Shown here piece after piece: positions 39,287 through 47,797 of a DNA stretch of 49,037 nt. The notes below the pieces were generated by a model. It was not told the origin of the DNA. It did not search any database and saw nothing but the letters and a program-made list of their open reading frames with translations. Source of the DNA: Clostridia bacterium. Its GTDB lineage: Bacteria > Bacillota > Clostridia > Christensenellales > Borkfalkiaceae. The DNA is taken from contig JAFURP010000032.1 of NCBI GenBank assembly GCA_017471785.1, positions 1-49,037 of the forward strand, read 5' to 3'. Made by a program: the position numbers and the translations under genes. Numbering within the stretch: position 1 is the first letter of the stretch; every line of letters starts with the position of its first letter.

Positions 39287-39886
39287 ATGAAACGGAAAGA
39301 TTTCTTTTCGGCAAAGAGGGTAACGGGTATTGCGGTACTGCTTGCGCTCGTTATCGTGTTACAGGCTTTCGGCGGAACGATCGCCATCGGCGCGGTGCAG
39401 TTGAACTTTACGCTTATACCCATCGTGCTCGGCGCCGTTTTGTTCGGACCGCTGATCGGCGCGTTTTTGGGGTTTGCTTGCGGCGTCGTAGTCTTGGTGC
39501 AGGTAATTATGGGTATGGTACCCTTTTACGTGTTGATTTGGACGAACGACCCCGTCGTGACTACGCTTACCTGTATCGTAAAAACGACGGCGGCAGGTTT
39601 TGTTTCGGGGTTGCTGTTTAAGTGGCTATCGAAAAAAAACGGACTTGCGGCGGTGTTCGTCGCGTCGGGAATAGTACCCGTCGTCAATACGCTCCTTTTT
39701 ATCGTCGGGTGCTTGTTTATGACCGATTCGGTGTACGTAATGGCAGGGGAGCAAAACGTGCTTGCGTTTATTCTCGTGGGTATCGTTACCTTTAATTTTT
39801 TTATAGAGTTTGCGATCAATCTTATCGTTGCACCGGCGCTTCACCGTGTGATCGGGATCGTGGATAAGCAGTTCACAAGGAAGTAA
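39287..39886 (+). CDS. ECF transporter S component, probably for pantothenate
   Basis: A 199-residue membrane protein with about six helices, the substrate-binding subunit of an energy-coupling factor transporter. The start at 39287 has a GGAGG site 5 bases upstream. Segments such as VTGIAVLLALVIVLQAFGG and GAVQLNFTLIPIVLGAVLFGPLIGAFLGF are typical of the S-component superfamily. It lies 5 bp before coaX, which encodes pantothenate kinase, so pantothenate (PanT-like) is the most likely ligand; this rests on context. The shared ATPases and T component are not in the window. Confidence 0.8.
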   Translation: MKRKDFFSAKRVTGIAVLLALVIVLQAFGGTIAIGAVQLNFTLIPIVLGAVLFGPLIGAFLGFACGVVVLVQVIMGMVPFYVLIWTNDPVVTTLTCIVKTTAAGFVSGLLFKWLSKKNGLAAVFVASGIVPVVNTLLFIVGCLFMTDSVYVMAGEQNVLAFILVGIVTFNFFIEFAINLIVAPALHRVIGIVDKQFTRK

Positions 39887-39891
39887 AAATT

Positions 39892-40677
39892 ATGATCATT
39901 TGCATAGATATAGGCAATACGAATATCAAATACGCGGTGTACGATAAGGATATTTTGAGGGTATCCTTCCGCGTTTCCACCGATTTCAAGCGTACCTCGG
40001 ACGAATACGGCGAACAAATTATCGGTATGCTCGATATCAAGGGTATCCAAGCAAAGGATATTACGGGCGGCATCGTTTCCTCCGTAGTACCCTCGCTCGA
40101 TTACACGATCGACAAGATGTGCGAGGTGTATTTGGATATGAAACCCATGCATATCGCTCCCGGGCTTAAATCGGGCTTGAATATCCGTTGCGACGACGCG
40201 CGCGAGGTGGGGGCGGACAGGATCGTCAACTGCGTGTCGGCGATCGTCGGCTACGGCGAGGGCAAGCCTATGATCGTCGTCGATTTCGGTACGGCGACCA
40301 CCTTCAATATCATCAGCGCGAACAACGAATTTATCGGCGGCGTTATCGCCCCCGGGATCAAGGGCTCGCTTGATTCCCTCGTTAACGGTACGGCGAAGCT
40401 GCCGCGCGTGGAGATCGAAGCGCCGAATAGCATCATCGCGAAAAATACGGTGACGAATATGCAGGCGGGTATCGTGTTCGGCTTTGCGGGGCTCGTCGAA
40501 TATATCGTCAAGCGTATTAAAAAAGAGCTGAAAACGAGCGACGTGAAAACGATCGCGACGGGCGGTTTTAGCAATATCATCTCCAAAGAGATCGAGGGGA
40601 TCGACGTCGTGGATAAGCTGCTCACCTTAAAGGGCTTGAAATATCTTTACGATTTGAACGCGGCGGAAAAAGCGTAG
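39892..40677 (+). CDS. coaX: Type III pantothenate kinase
   Basis: A 261-residue CoaX, the ASKHA-fold kinase that makes 4'-phosphopantothenate, the first step of coenzyme A synthesis. The start CIDIGNTNIKYAVYD holds the phosphate loop with the catalytic Asp. GADRIVNCVSAI and VVDFGTATTFNII follow, then GGVIAPGIKGSLDSLVNGTAKLP. Type III enzymes need a monovalent cation and are not inhibited by CoA. It is tightly coupled to the ECF S component upstream. Confidence 0.95.
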   Translation: MIICIDIGNTNIKYAVYDKDILRVSFRVSTDFKRTSDEYGEQIIGMLDIKGIQAKDITGGIVSSVVPSLDYTIDKMCEVYLDMKPMHIAPGLKSGLNIRCDDAREVGADRIVNCVSAIVGYGEGKPMIVVDFGTATTFNIISANNEFIGGVIAPGIKGSLDSLVNGTAKLPRVEIEAPNSIIAKNTVTNMQAGIVFGFAGLVEYIVKRIKKELKTSDVKTIATGGFSNIISKEIEGIDVVDKLLTLKGLKYLYDLNAAEKA

Positions 40678-40749
40678 GGCAGGTACGCGTTGAACTTGGC
40701 TAAAGAGGGAAAAGTGAGAACGGAAGAAAAGAGAAAAAGGAGTTTTGGT

Positions 40750-42051
40750 ATGAAGAAAGTAGGCGTAGCAATTTTGGGTCTGGGCGTCGTAGGCGGCGGC
40801 ACTTATCAAACGCTCGTAGAGCATCGCGAGTTTTATTTGAAAACGCAAAACGTCGATATCAACGTGGAAGCGGTACTCGATAAGGCGCTCGATAGATTGA
40901 TGCAGCTTGGCGTGCCCGAAGAAAAGATCGCGAAGAGTATCGACGAGATCGTGACCAATCCCAACGTCAATATCGTTATCGAAACGATCGGCGGTATCGG
41001 CGTGGCGAAAGCGTTCGTAACGGCGGCTCTCAGCGCAGGTAAAACGGTCGTTACCTCCAATAAGGAGATGATTTGCAAATATTCGCACGAGCTTGAAAAG
41101 CTCGCCAAGAAAAACCGTTGCGGATTGTATTACGAGGCGAGCTGCGTAGGCGGCGTGCCTATTATCCGCACCCTTTTGGACGGCGTGCAAGCCAACCGTA
41201 TCCAAAGCATGATGGGTATCGTCAACGGTACGACCAACTATATTTTGACCAAGATGGCGTACGAGGGCGCGGACTATGCGGAGGTGCTCAAGGAGGCGCA
41301 AAAGTTGGGGTATGCGGAGGCAAATCCCACGGCGGACGTAGACGGCTACGATTCGATGTATAAGCTGTCTATTCTCTCGTCTATGGCGTTCCATACGAAA
41401 ATTCCCTACACGAAAATTTTCCGCGAGGGTATCAGCGCCGTGAACGGTAAGGATATCGCGTACGGTAAGGAGCTTGGGTATACCTTGAAGCTGCTTGCGA
41501 TCGGTAAAAATACGGACAAGGGCGTGGAGGTGCGCGTGCACCCCACCTTTATCCCCACGTCCCACCCCTTGGCGAGCGTGAACGATTCGTTTAACGCCGT
41601 GTATATGGTGGGCGACGCGTTGGGCGACGTAATGCTCTACGGTCGCGGCGCAGGCGCGCTGCCTACGGCGAGCGCGGTGGTGTCCGACGTCATTTACGCG
41701 GCTACCCATTCGGATATCAAATATTCCACGTTTAAGAATACCGAAAACGCGGACAAGAGCGTGAAGTTCATCTCCGATTTCTCGAGCGCTTACTATCTCC
41801 GTCTTTCGGTGGACGATACGGCGGGCGTGCTTGCGAAGATCAGCGGCGTATTCGGCAAGTGCGGCATTTCGCTTATCGAGGTATCGCAGATCGCGCACAA
41901 GAATAAAACGTTCCGTGTGGAAGATCCCAACCGCGTACCCCTCGTTATCGTTACGCACAAGACGACGGAAAACCGCATCAACAACGCGGTGGCGAGGATC
42001 AACGCGTTGGGTATCGGCGAAGTACGATCGCTCATTCGCGTAGAACAATAA
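40750..42051 (+). CDS. hom: Homoserine dehydrogenase with ACT domain
   Basis: I start it at 40750 (433 residues) because AAAGGAG lies 7 bases upstream and the Rossmann motif GLGVVGGGTY follows at once; an in-frame ATG-free extension to 40690 has no site. It reduces aspartate semialdehyde to homoserine for threonine and methionine synthesis. The family signature MMGIVNGTTNYILTKM and the EANPTADVDGYDS segment are present. The C-terminal ACT domain (AYYLRLSVDDTAGVLAKISGVF) suggests feedback by threonine. It sits 72 bp after coaX and 21 bp before a cysteine desulfidase-family gene. Confidence 0.95.
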   Translation: MKKVGVAILGLGVVGGGTYQTLVEHREFYLKTQNVDINVEAVLDKALDRLMQLGVPEEKIAKSIDEIVTNPNVNIVIETIGGIGVAKAFVTAALSAGKTVVTSNKEMICKYSHELEKLAKKNRCGLYYEASCVGGVPIIRTLLDGVQANRIQSMMGIVNGTTNYILTKMAYEGADYAEVLKEAQKLGYAEANPTADVDGYDSMYKLSILSSMAFHTKIPYTKIFREGISAVNGKDIAYGKELGYTLKLLAIGKNTDKGVEVRVHPTFIPTSHPLASVNDSFNAVYMVGDALGDVMLYGRGAGALPTASAVVSDVIYAATHSDIKYSTFKNTENADKSVKFISDFSSAYYLRLSVDDTAGVLAKISGVFGKCGISLIEVSQIAHKNKTFRVEDPNRVPLVIVTHKTTENRINNAVARINALGIGEVRSLIRVEQ

Positions 42052-42072
42052 ACGATCGAAAAAGAGTAAAAT

Positions 42073-43344
42073 ATGTTAACCAAAGAACTTTCCCGTCAAT
42101 ACGTCGAGATATTGAAAGAAGAATTGATACCGGCTATGGGCTGCACCGAGCCTATATCCATTGCTTACGCCGCGGCGAAAGCAAGGGAAACGCTCGGTGA
42201 ATTTCCCGCGTCGGCGAAGCTTGCCGTCAGCGGCAATATCCTCAAAAACGCCAAGAGCGTGACCGTGCCCCACACGGGCGGTATGCGGGGTATCAAATCG
42301 GCTTTTGCGGCAGGTCTTGCGGCGGGGGAAGCGAGCGCGGAGCTGGAGGTCCTCGCGCACGTGGAGGAGAGCCGCCTTGCCGAGATCAAGCGAATCAAAG
42401 ATACCTTCAACGTTGAGATCGAAACGCCCGAAACGGCGCGCGTATTCGATATCGGCGTTACGCTCTACTCCAAAAACCATACGGCGTTCGTGCGTATTGC
42501 CGATACCCATACGAATATCGTTTGCGTGCAAAGGGACGGCGAAACGCTCTTTGAAAAACCGCTCGAGGCGGCGGCGCAAAGGACGGATAGGAGCGGCTTG
42601 ACCGTAGAGGATATCTACGCGTTTGCCGAAACGGTGGATATCGCGGAGGTCAAGGAAACGCTGGATAGACAGATCTCCTACAATATGGCGATCGCCGAGG
42701 AGGGCTTGAACCGCAATTACGGTGCGAATATCGGCAAAGTATTGCTCCGTTCCTACCAACCGGATATCAAGATCACGGCAAAGGCGTACGCGGCGGCGGC
42801 AAGCGACGCGCGTATGAACGGTTGCGAGCTTCCCGTCATCATCAATTCGGGCAGCGGCAATCAAGGTATTACCGCCTCCGTACCCGTGATCGTCTACGCA
42901 AGAGGCTTAAGCGTATCGGATGAAAAGCTCTACCGCGCGCTTTGCGTATCCAACCTCATCACCGTTCACTTAAAGGACGGTATCGGCACGCTTTCCGCCT
43001 ATTGCGGCGTAGTGTCGGCAGGCGCGGGCGCGGCTTGCGGCGTTGCCTATCTACTCGGCGGCGGCAAAGAGGAGATCACGCACACCCTCGTCAACGCGCT
43101 TGCGATCGATTCGGGTATCATTTGCGACGGCGCGAAAGCGAGCTGCGCCGCGAAGATCGCCACGGCGGTCGAGAGCGGACTTTTGGGGCTGAATATGTAC
43201 TATAACGGCAACGAATTTTTCGCGGGCGACGGGATCGTGAAAAAGGGCGTGGAAAATACCATTAAAAGCGTGTCCCGTTTGGCGCACGAGGGTATGCGCG
43301 AAACGGACAAGGAAATTATCCGCATTATGCTCGATAACGGGTAA
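42073..43344 (+). CDS. L-cysteine desulfidase family protein (CyuA/UPF0597)
   Basis: A 423-residue protein of the UPF0597/CyuA family. Studied members are oxygen-sensitive iron-sulfur enzymes that break L-cysteine into pyruvate, ammonia and sulfide. Conserved cysteines are visible in PAMGCTEP, TLSAYCGVVSAGAGAACG and GIICDGAKASCAAK, matching the cluster-binding pattern. A serine dehydratase-like use cannot be excluded. It follows hom by 21 bp, which links it to sulfur amino acid metabolism. A terminator follows 22 bp after the stop. Confidence 0.88.
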   Translation: MLTKELSRQYVEILKEELIPAMGCTEPISIAYAAAKARETLGEFPASAKLAVSGNILKNAKSVTVPHTGGMRGIKSAFAAGLAAGEASAELEVLAHVEESRLAEIKRIKDTFNVEIETPETARVFDIGVTLYSKNHTAFVRIADTHTNIVCVQRDGETLFEKPLEAAAQRTDRSGLTVEDIYAFAETVDIAEVKETLDRQISYNMAIAEEGLNRNYGANIGKVLLRSYQPDIKITAKAYAAAASDARMNGCELPVIINSGSGNQGITASVPVIVYARGLSVSDEKLYRALCVSNLITVHLKDGIGTLSAYCGVVSAGAGAACGVAYLLGGGKEEITHTLVNALAIDSGIICDGAKASCAAKIATAVESGLLGLNMYYNGNEFFAGDGIVKKGVENTIKSVSRLAHEGMRETDKEIIRIMLDNG

Positions 43345-43366
43345 AAAACGAAGAAAGGGATACAGG

Positions 43367-43392
43367 GGGACGGGAACGAACCGTCCCTTTTT
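43367..43392 (+). terminator. Terminator after the desulfidase-family gene
   Basis: Perfect 7-bp stem GGGACGG/CCGTCCC (43367-43373 and 43381-43387), 7-base loop, then TTTTT at 43388-43392. Confidence 0.85.
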
Positions 43393-43466
43393 GCATAAAA
43401 TAAGAAAGCGGCTATTGAAATAAGGAAAGAATTTATAAAATAATACCGTTTTTCCCTTTGAAATAC

Positions 43467-43496
43467 TTGCTTTTTACGCGTGTTTTGTGGTACAAT
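43467..43496 (+). promoter_or_regulatory. Promoter of serC
   Basis: TTGCTT at 43467-43472 and TACAAT at 43491-43496, 18-bp spacer, about 70 bp before the start. The sequence AAAATAATACCGT before it also occurs before the GH20 copy 2 promoter at about 23998-24010. Confidence 0.6.
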
Positions 43497-43566
43497 ATCC
43501 ACGATCAACATTTTTGATTAAAAGCGTTGATAAATTCGATTTTTTTGTTTGGAGGAGAAGTGAAAA

Positions 43567-44655
43567 ATGGAAAGAGTTTATAATTTTTCGGCAGGACCTT
43601 CGATGCTTCCCGAAACGGTGCTCAAAAAAGCGGCGGAGGAAATGCTTTGCTACGGCGACAGCGGTATGTCCGTTATGGAGATGAGCCACCGATCTCCCGT
43701 TTACGAAAAAATCATTTCGGACGCGGAAGGCTTGTTGAGAACGGTGATGGCTATTCCCGATAACTACAAGGTACTGTTTTTACAGGGCGGCGCGTCCACG
43801 CAATTTGCGGCGGTACCCTTGAATTTGCTTGCAAAGAGCAAGAAAGCGGATTATATTTTATCGGGACAATTTTCGACCAAAGCGTATAAAGAAGCGCAAA
43901 AGTACGGCGATATCGCCGTTGCGGCTTCGAGCAAGGACGCGAATTTCTCGTTCGTGCCCAGGACGGACGAAAATTCGTTTAGAGCGGACGCCGACTACGT
44001 GCATATTTGTTTCAACAACACCATTTACGGTACGAAATTCCCGTATATCCCCGATACGGGGGATATTCCCTTGGTAGCGGATATGTCCTCGTGTATTTTG
44101 AGCGAGCCGATAGACGTTTCGCGCTTTGGAATGATCTATGCGGGCGCGCAAAAGAATATGTCCGCGGCAGGGCTTACCGTCGTGATCGTAAGAGAAGATC
44201 TACTCGGGAACGCGAGGGAGGATACGCCCACTATGCTCGATTATAAAGTGATGGCGGACAACGGGTCTATGTACAACACGCCTCCTTGCTATTGCATTTA
44301 TATCGCCAAGCTCGTATACGAGTGGATACTTTCCCTCGGCGGTTTGGAAAAGATGAAAGAGCTGAACGCGAAAAAGGCGAAGCTGTTGTACGATTATTTG
44401 GATAGTCAAGATTACTACGCCGCGCCCGTGGAAAAGGAGAGCCGTTCGATGATGAACGTGACCTTCGTAACGGGCGACGCCGACTTGGATAAAAAATTCG
44501 CAGCCGAGGCAAGCGCGGCGGGCTTGAAAAATTTGAAGGGACACCGCTCGGTAGGCGGTATGCGCGCGTCCATCTACAACGCGATGCCTTACGAGGGCGT
44601 GGAGAAGCTGGTGGCGTTTATGAAGGAGTTTGCGTTGGCAAACCCCAAAAAATAA
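43567..44655 (+). CDS. serC: Phosphoserine aminotransferase
   Basis: A 362-residue PLP enzyme that makes phosphoserine from 3-phosphohydroxypyruvate and glutamate. The start VYNFSAGPSMLPETVLKKA is typical, PLP is bound by K196 in GAQKN, and the end has GHRSVGGMRASIYNAMP with substrate-binding Arg. A GGAGGAG site precedes the start. It is followed after a 229-bp spacer by serA, so the two probably share the transcript. Length is normal. Confidence 0.96.
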   Translation: MERVYNFSAGPSMLPETVLKKAAEEMLCYGDSGMSVMEMSHRSPVYEKIISDAEGLLRTVMAIPDNYKVLFLQGGASTQFAAVPLNLLAKSKKADYILSGQFSTKAYKEAQKYGDIAVAASSKDANFSFVPRTDENSFRADADYVHICFNNTIYGTKFPYIPDTGDIPLVADMSSCILSEPIDVSRFGMIYAGAQKNMSAAGLTVVIVREDLLGNAREDTPTMLDYKVMADNGSMYNTPPCYCIYIAKLVYEWILSLGGLEKMKELNAKKAKLLYDYLDSQDYYAAPVEKESRSMMNVTFVTGDADLDKKFAAEASAAGLKNLKGHRSVGGMRASIYNAMPYEGVEKLVAFMKEFALANPKK

Positions 44656-44884
44656 TAAAAACGCGTATAGCACGGCAGCTTCTCCGCAATTTTATTTCGC
44701 TCGGCGCCAACCGAACCGTCGTTGCGTTCAGCTTTAGCTATTTGGCGTAGCCAAACGGAACGAAGTGAAGTGTGACAATCTCATATAAACATTACGATAA
44801 CGCCGCGTACGGCGGCAATTCACGAAAACGAAGCGTTCAGTTCACGCGCAAGCCTTGGGGCACAACGAACAAAGAGGTAAGAAT
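44656..44884. other. serC-serA spacer with palindromic elements
   Basis: A 229-bp non-coding gap, unusual inside this tightly packed set. It contains the hairpin TTTGGC-GTA-GCCAAA near 44738-44754 and CCGC-GTACG-GCGG near 44801-44815, with GAACGAAGTG-like repeats around them. No promoter of good quality and no terminator were found. It resembles a repeated intergenic element more than a control region. Confidence 0.45.
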
Positions 44885-46048
44885 ATGTTAAAAGTAAAAT
44901 TGATGAATAAGATCGCAAAGGTGGGTACGGATATCCTTTCGCCCGCTAAATACGAAGTGAGCGACGCGGTGGAAAACGAGGACGCGATCATGGTCCGTTC
45001 GGCAGCGTTGCACGAAATGAAATTTTCCGAGAATTTACGCGCGATCGCCCGTTGCGGCGCCGGCGTGAACAATATCCCCGTAGAGCGTTGCACGAAAGAG
45101 GGTATCGTCGTGTTCAATACCCCGGGGGCAAACGCGAACGCCGTAAAGGAGCTCGCGATCGCCGCGCTTATTTTGGCTTCGCGCGATATCGTCGGCGGCG
45201 TGAAGTGGGCGGAAACGCTCAAAGGCACCGAGGGCGTAGCCAAGGCGGTGGAAGCCGGTAAATCGGCGTTCGTCGGGCACGAGCTTGCCGGCAAAACGCT
45301 GGGCGTTATCGGCTTGGGCGCGATCGGCGGTATGGTGGCAAACGCCGCTATTTCGCTCGGTATGCGCGTTATGGGCTACGATCCATACATCACCGCGAAA
45401 GCGGCTTGGAGTTTGGCGCCCTCCGTATGGCAGGCGGCGGATTATAACGAGATCTTCAAAAATTGCGATTACGTCACCCTGCACGTACCTGCTACGCCGC
45501 AAACGAAGAATATGATTTGCGAAAAGTCCATCGCGCAAATGAAGGACGGCGTACGCATTTTGAACCTTGCCCGCGCCGACCTCGTCAACGCGGCGGATAT
45601 CAAGGAAGCGCTCAAAGCCAAAAAGGTGAGCTGTTATATCACCGATTTCCCGACGGAGGAAACGGTAGGCGTGGAGGGGATTATCGCCATTCCGCACCTC
45701 GGCGCTTCCACGGTGGAGTCGGAGGACCATTGCGCGGTGATGGCGGCGCAACAGCTGGACGAATTCCTCACCTGCGGCAATATCCGCAACAGCGTGAACT
45801 TCCCGACCGTCGGCGTGCCCCGTTCGGAATTTCCGCGCGTGTGCATTATGAACGAGAATATCCCCAATATGCTTTCGCAGATCACGGCGGCGTTCTCGTC
45901 CAAAAATATCAACATTGAAAACTTCGCCAACGGCTCGAAGGGGGAAGTGGCGTATACGATCGTAGAAACGAACGTGCCTGCAAACGAAGAAATTTTACGG
46001 GCGATCGCCTCTATCGAGGGCGTGTTCGGGGTGCGTGCGTTCAACTGA
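44885..46048 (+). CDS. serA: D-3-phosphoglycerate dehydrogenase
   Basis: A 387-residue enzyme that starts serine synthesis by NAD-dependent oxidation of 3-phosphoglycerate. I start it at 44885, 7 bases after AAAGAGG. The Rossmann motif GLGAIGGMVANAA is near residue 145. The catalytic Arg (LNLARADLV), Glu (FPTEE) and His (PHLGAST) are present. The final 75 residues form an ACT domain (MLSQITAAFSSKNINIENF), so feedback by serine is likely. This short form lacks the ASB domain of longer SerA proteins. hisZ starts 16 bp later. Confidence 0.95.
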   Translation: MLKVKLMNKIAKVGTDILSPAKYEVSDAVENEDAIMVRSAALHEMKFSENLRAIARCGAGVNNIPVERCTKEGIVVFNTPGANANAVKELAIAALILASRDIVGGVKWAETLKGTEGVAKAVEAGKSAFVGHELAGKTLGVIGLGAIGGMVANAAISLGMRVMGYDPYITAKAAWSLAPSVWQAADYNEIFKNCDYVTLHVPATPQTKNMICEKSIAQMKDGVRILNLARADLVNAADIKEALKAKKVSCYITDFPTEETVGVEGIIAIPHLGASTVESEDHCAVMAAQQLDEFLTCGNIRNSVNFPTVGVPRSEFPRVCIMNENIPNMLSQITAAFSSKNINIENFANGSKGEVAYTIVETNVPANEEILRAIASIEGVFGVRAFN

Positions 46049-46064
46049 GATAAGGAGAAAAACG

Positions 46065-47162
46065 ATGTCCGAAACGGTTTTGAAAAAGGAGGAGCAGGTA
46101 GCGTTCGCGCTCCGTTCCCTCTACAAAAAATACGGCTACCTGCCGTATAAAATGAGCAAGTTCGAAGCGTACGATCTCTACGCGTCGAACAAGGATTTCC
46201 TCGTGGGCGACGGCGTGATCACCTTCACCGACACGGACGGAAAGCTGCTCGCCTTAAAGCCGGACGTGACCCTCTCGATCATCAAAAACGGGAGCGACGA
46301 CGGCGCCAAGCAAAAGGTATATTACAACGAAAATGTATATAGGATCTCGGGCGAAACCAAGCAATTCAAGGAACTGATGCAGGTGGGCTTGGAGTGTATC
46401 GGGGATATCGGCGTTTACGATATCTACGAAACGCTCGTTCTTGCCTGCGCGAGCCTTGCGGAGATCTCCGACGATTTCGTCTTGGATATCTCGCACCTCG
46501 GCGTTTTATCGGGCGTGCTCGACGAGGTGGGCGCAGGCGAAGCGTTCAACCGCGCCGCATTGCGGCTCGTAGCCGAAAAGAACGAGCATGAATTGCAAAC
46601 GCTTTGCGCGGCGTATTCCGTAGCCCAAGCGAATACGGAAAAATTGCTTACGCTCGTACGCTCGTACGGTGACGCGAACGCCGTTTTGAACGCTCTTGCC
46701 CCCGTGTGTGAAGAGGGTAAGGCGGCGGAGGCGTACGCGGAGCTGAAAACCCTTTGCGGACTCTTACAAAAGGGCGGCTACGCGGATAAGATCCGTTTGG
46801 ATTTTTCCGTCGTGAACGATATGAAATACTATAACGGTATCGTATTCAAGGGCTTTATCGACGGCGTGTTCAAGAGCGTGCTTTCAGGCGGTAGATACGA
46901 CAGGCTGATGGCGCGTATGAAACGCAAGACGGGAGCGATCGGCTTCGCCGTCTATCTCGATCTTTTGGAGGGGTTCCAAAGACAGCGTAGCGCGTACGAT
47001 TTGGATACCCTCGTGCTGTACGACGGAAACACGTCGCTTGAAGAGTTGATACGAGCGGTGGACGGAGCGGTCGCCGCAGGCGAAACGGTGCGCGCGGATA
47101 AGGCGCAGGGCAAGCTTCGCGTAAAGAAGCTCGTCGATCTGACGACGGGAGGTAGAAAATGA
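46065..47162 (+). CDS. hisZ: ATP phosphoribosyltransferase regulatory subunit
   Basis: A 365-residue HisRS-like protein without tRNA charging function, which forms the active complex with short HisG for the first step of histidine synthesis. The start at 46065 has AAGGAG 7 bases upstream. Class II synthetase-like parts are KPDVTLSIIKN, YYNENVYRISG and GGRYDRLMARM. Its stop overlaps the hisG start by ATGA. The presence of HisZ agrees with the short HisG encoded next. Confidence 0.92.
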   Translation: MSETVLKKEEQVAFALRSLYKKYGYLPYKMSKFEAYDLYASNKDFLVGDGVITFTDTDGKLLALKPDVTLSIIKNGSDDGAKQKVYYNENVYRISGETKQFKELMQVGLECIGDIGVYDIYETLVLACASLAEISDDFVLDISHLGVLSGVLDEVGAGEAFNRAALRLVAEKNEHELQTLCAAYSVAQANTEKLLTLVRSYGDANAVLNALAPVCEEGKAAEAYAELKTLCGLLQKGGYADKIRLDFSVVNDMKYYNGIVFKGFIDGVFKSVLSGGRYDRLMARMKRKTGAIGFAVYLDLLEGFQRQRSAYDLDTLVLYDGNTSLEELIRAVDGAVAAGETVRADKAQGKLRVKKLVDLTTGGRK

Positions 47163-47797
47163 TCAATATCGCGCTTCCCAAGGGACGGTTGGGAGAACGG
47201 GTGTACGCGGCGTTTGAAAAGGCGGGGTTTGCGTGCCCCTCCATCAAGGAAAACAATAGAAAGCTCATCTTCGAAAACGCGGAGAGCGGCGTGCGGTATT
47301 TTTGGGTCAAGCCCTCCGACGTGTCCATCTACGTAGAGCGCGGCGCGGCGGATATCGGCGTTTGCGGCAAGGATATTTTGGAGGAGTACGCGCCCGACGT
47401 GTACGAGCTTTTGGATCTGAAAACGGGCGTTTGCCGTATGGCGGTAGCGGCGAAAAAGGGCTTTTACGACGACGGGGAAAGAACGCTGAAGGTAGCGACG
47501 AAATTCGTGCGCGTCGCCAAGCGTTTTTACGCGCAAAAGGGCAGGGATATCGACGTGATCAAGCTCAACGGGTCCATCGAAATCGCGCCCATTTTGGGGC
47601 TTTCCGACGTGATCGTGGATATCGTGGAAACGGGTACGACCTTAAAGGAAAACGATTTGGAAGTGGTGGAAACGGTGTTCCCCATCAGCGCAAGACTGAT
47701 CGCGAATAAAGCCGCGTTTAAGTTCAATACGGCGGAGATCGAACGACTGCTTGCTGGCGTGAAAAAGCTTTTGGAAGAAACGGGTGATAGCTTATGA
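47159..47797 (+). CDS. hisG: ATP phosphoribosyltransferase, short form
   Basis: A 212-residue catalytic HisG that joins ATP and PRPP. The short form lacks the C-terminal regulatory domain and needs HisZ. Visible parts are the start NIALPKGRLGE, the FWVKPSDVSIYVERGAADIGVCGKDIL segment, and the PRPP motif IVDIVETGTTLKENDL. It overlaps both neighbours by four bases (ATGA), a sign of translational coupling across hisZ-hisG-hisD. Confidence 0.95.
   Translation: MINIALPKGRLGERVYAAFEKAGFACPSIKENNRKLIFENAESGVRYFWVKPSDVSIYVERGAADIGVCGKDILEEYAPDVYELLDLKTGVCRMAVAAKKGFYDDGERTLKVATKFVRVAKRFYAQKGRDIDVIKLNGSIEIAPILGLSDVIVDIVETGTTLKENDLEVVETVFPISARLIANKAAFKFNTAEIERLLAGVKKLLEETGDSL

Noticed and set aside
44656..44884. 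T-box leader before serA
   Set aside because: No T-box sequence (AGGGTGGNACCGCG) and no terminator/antiterminator pair seen; hairpins are palindromic spacers.
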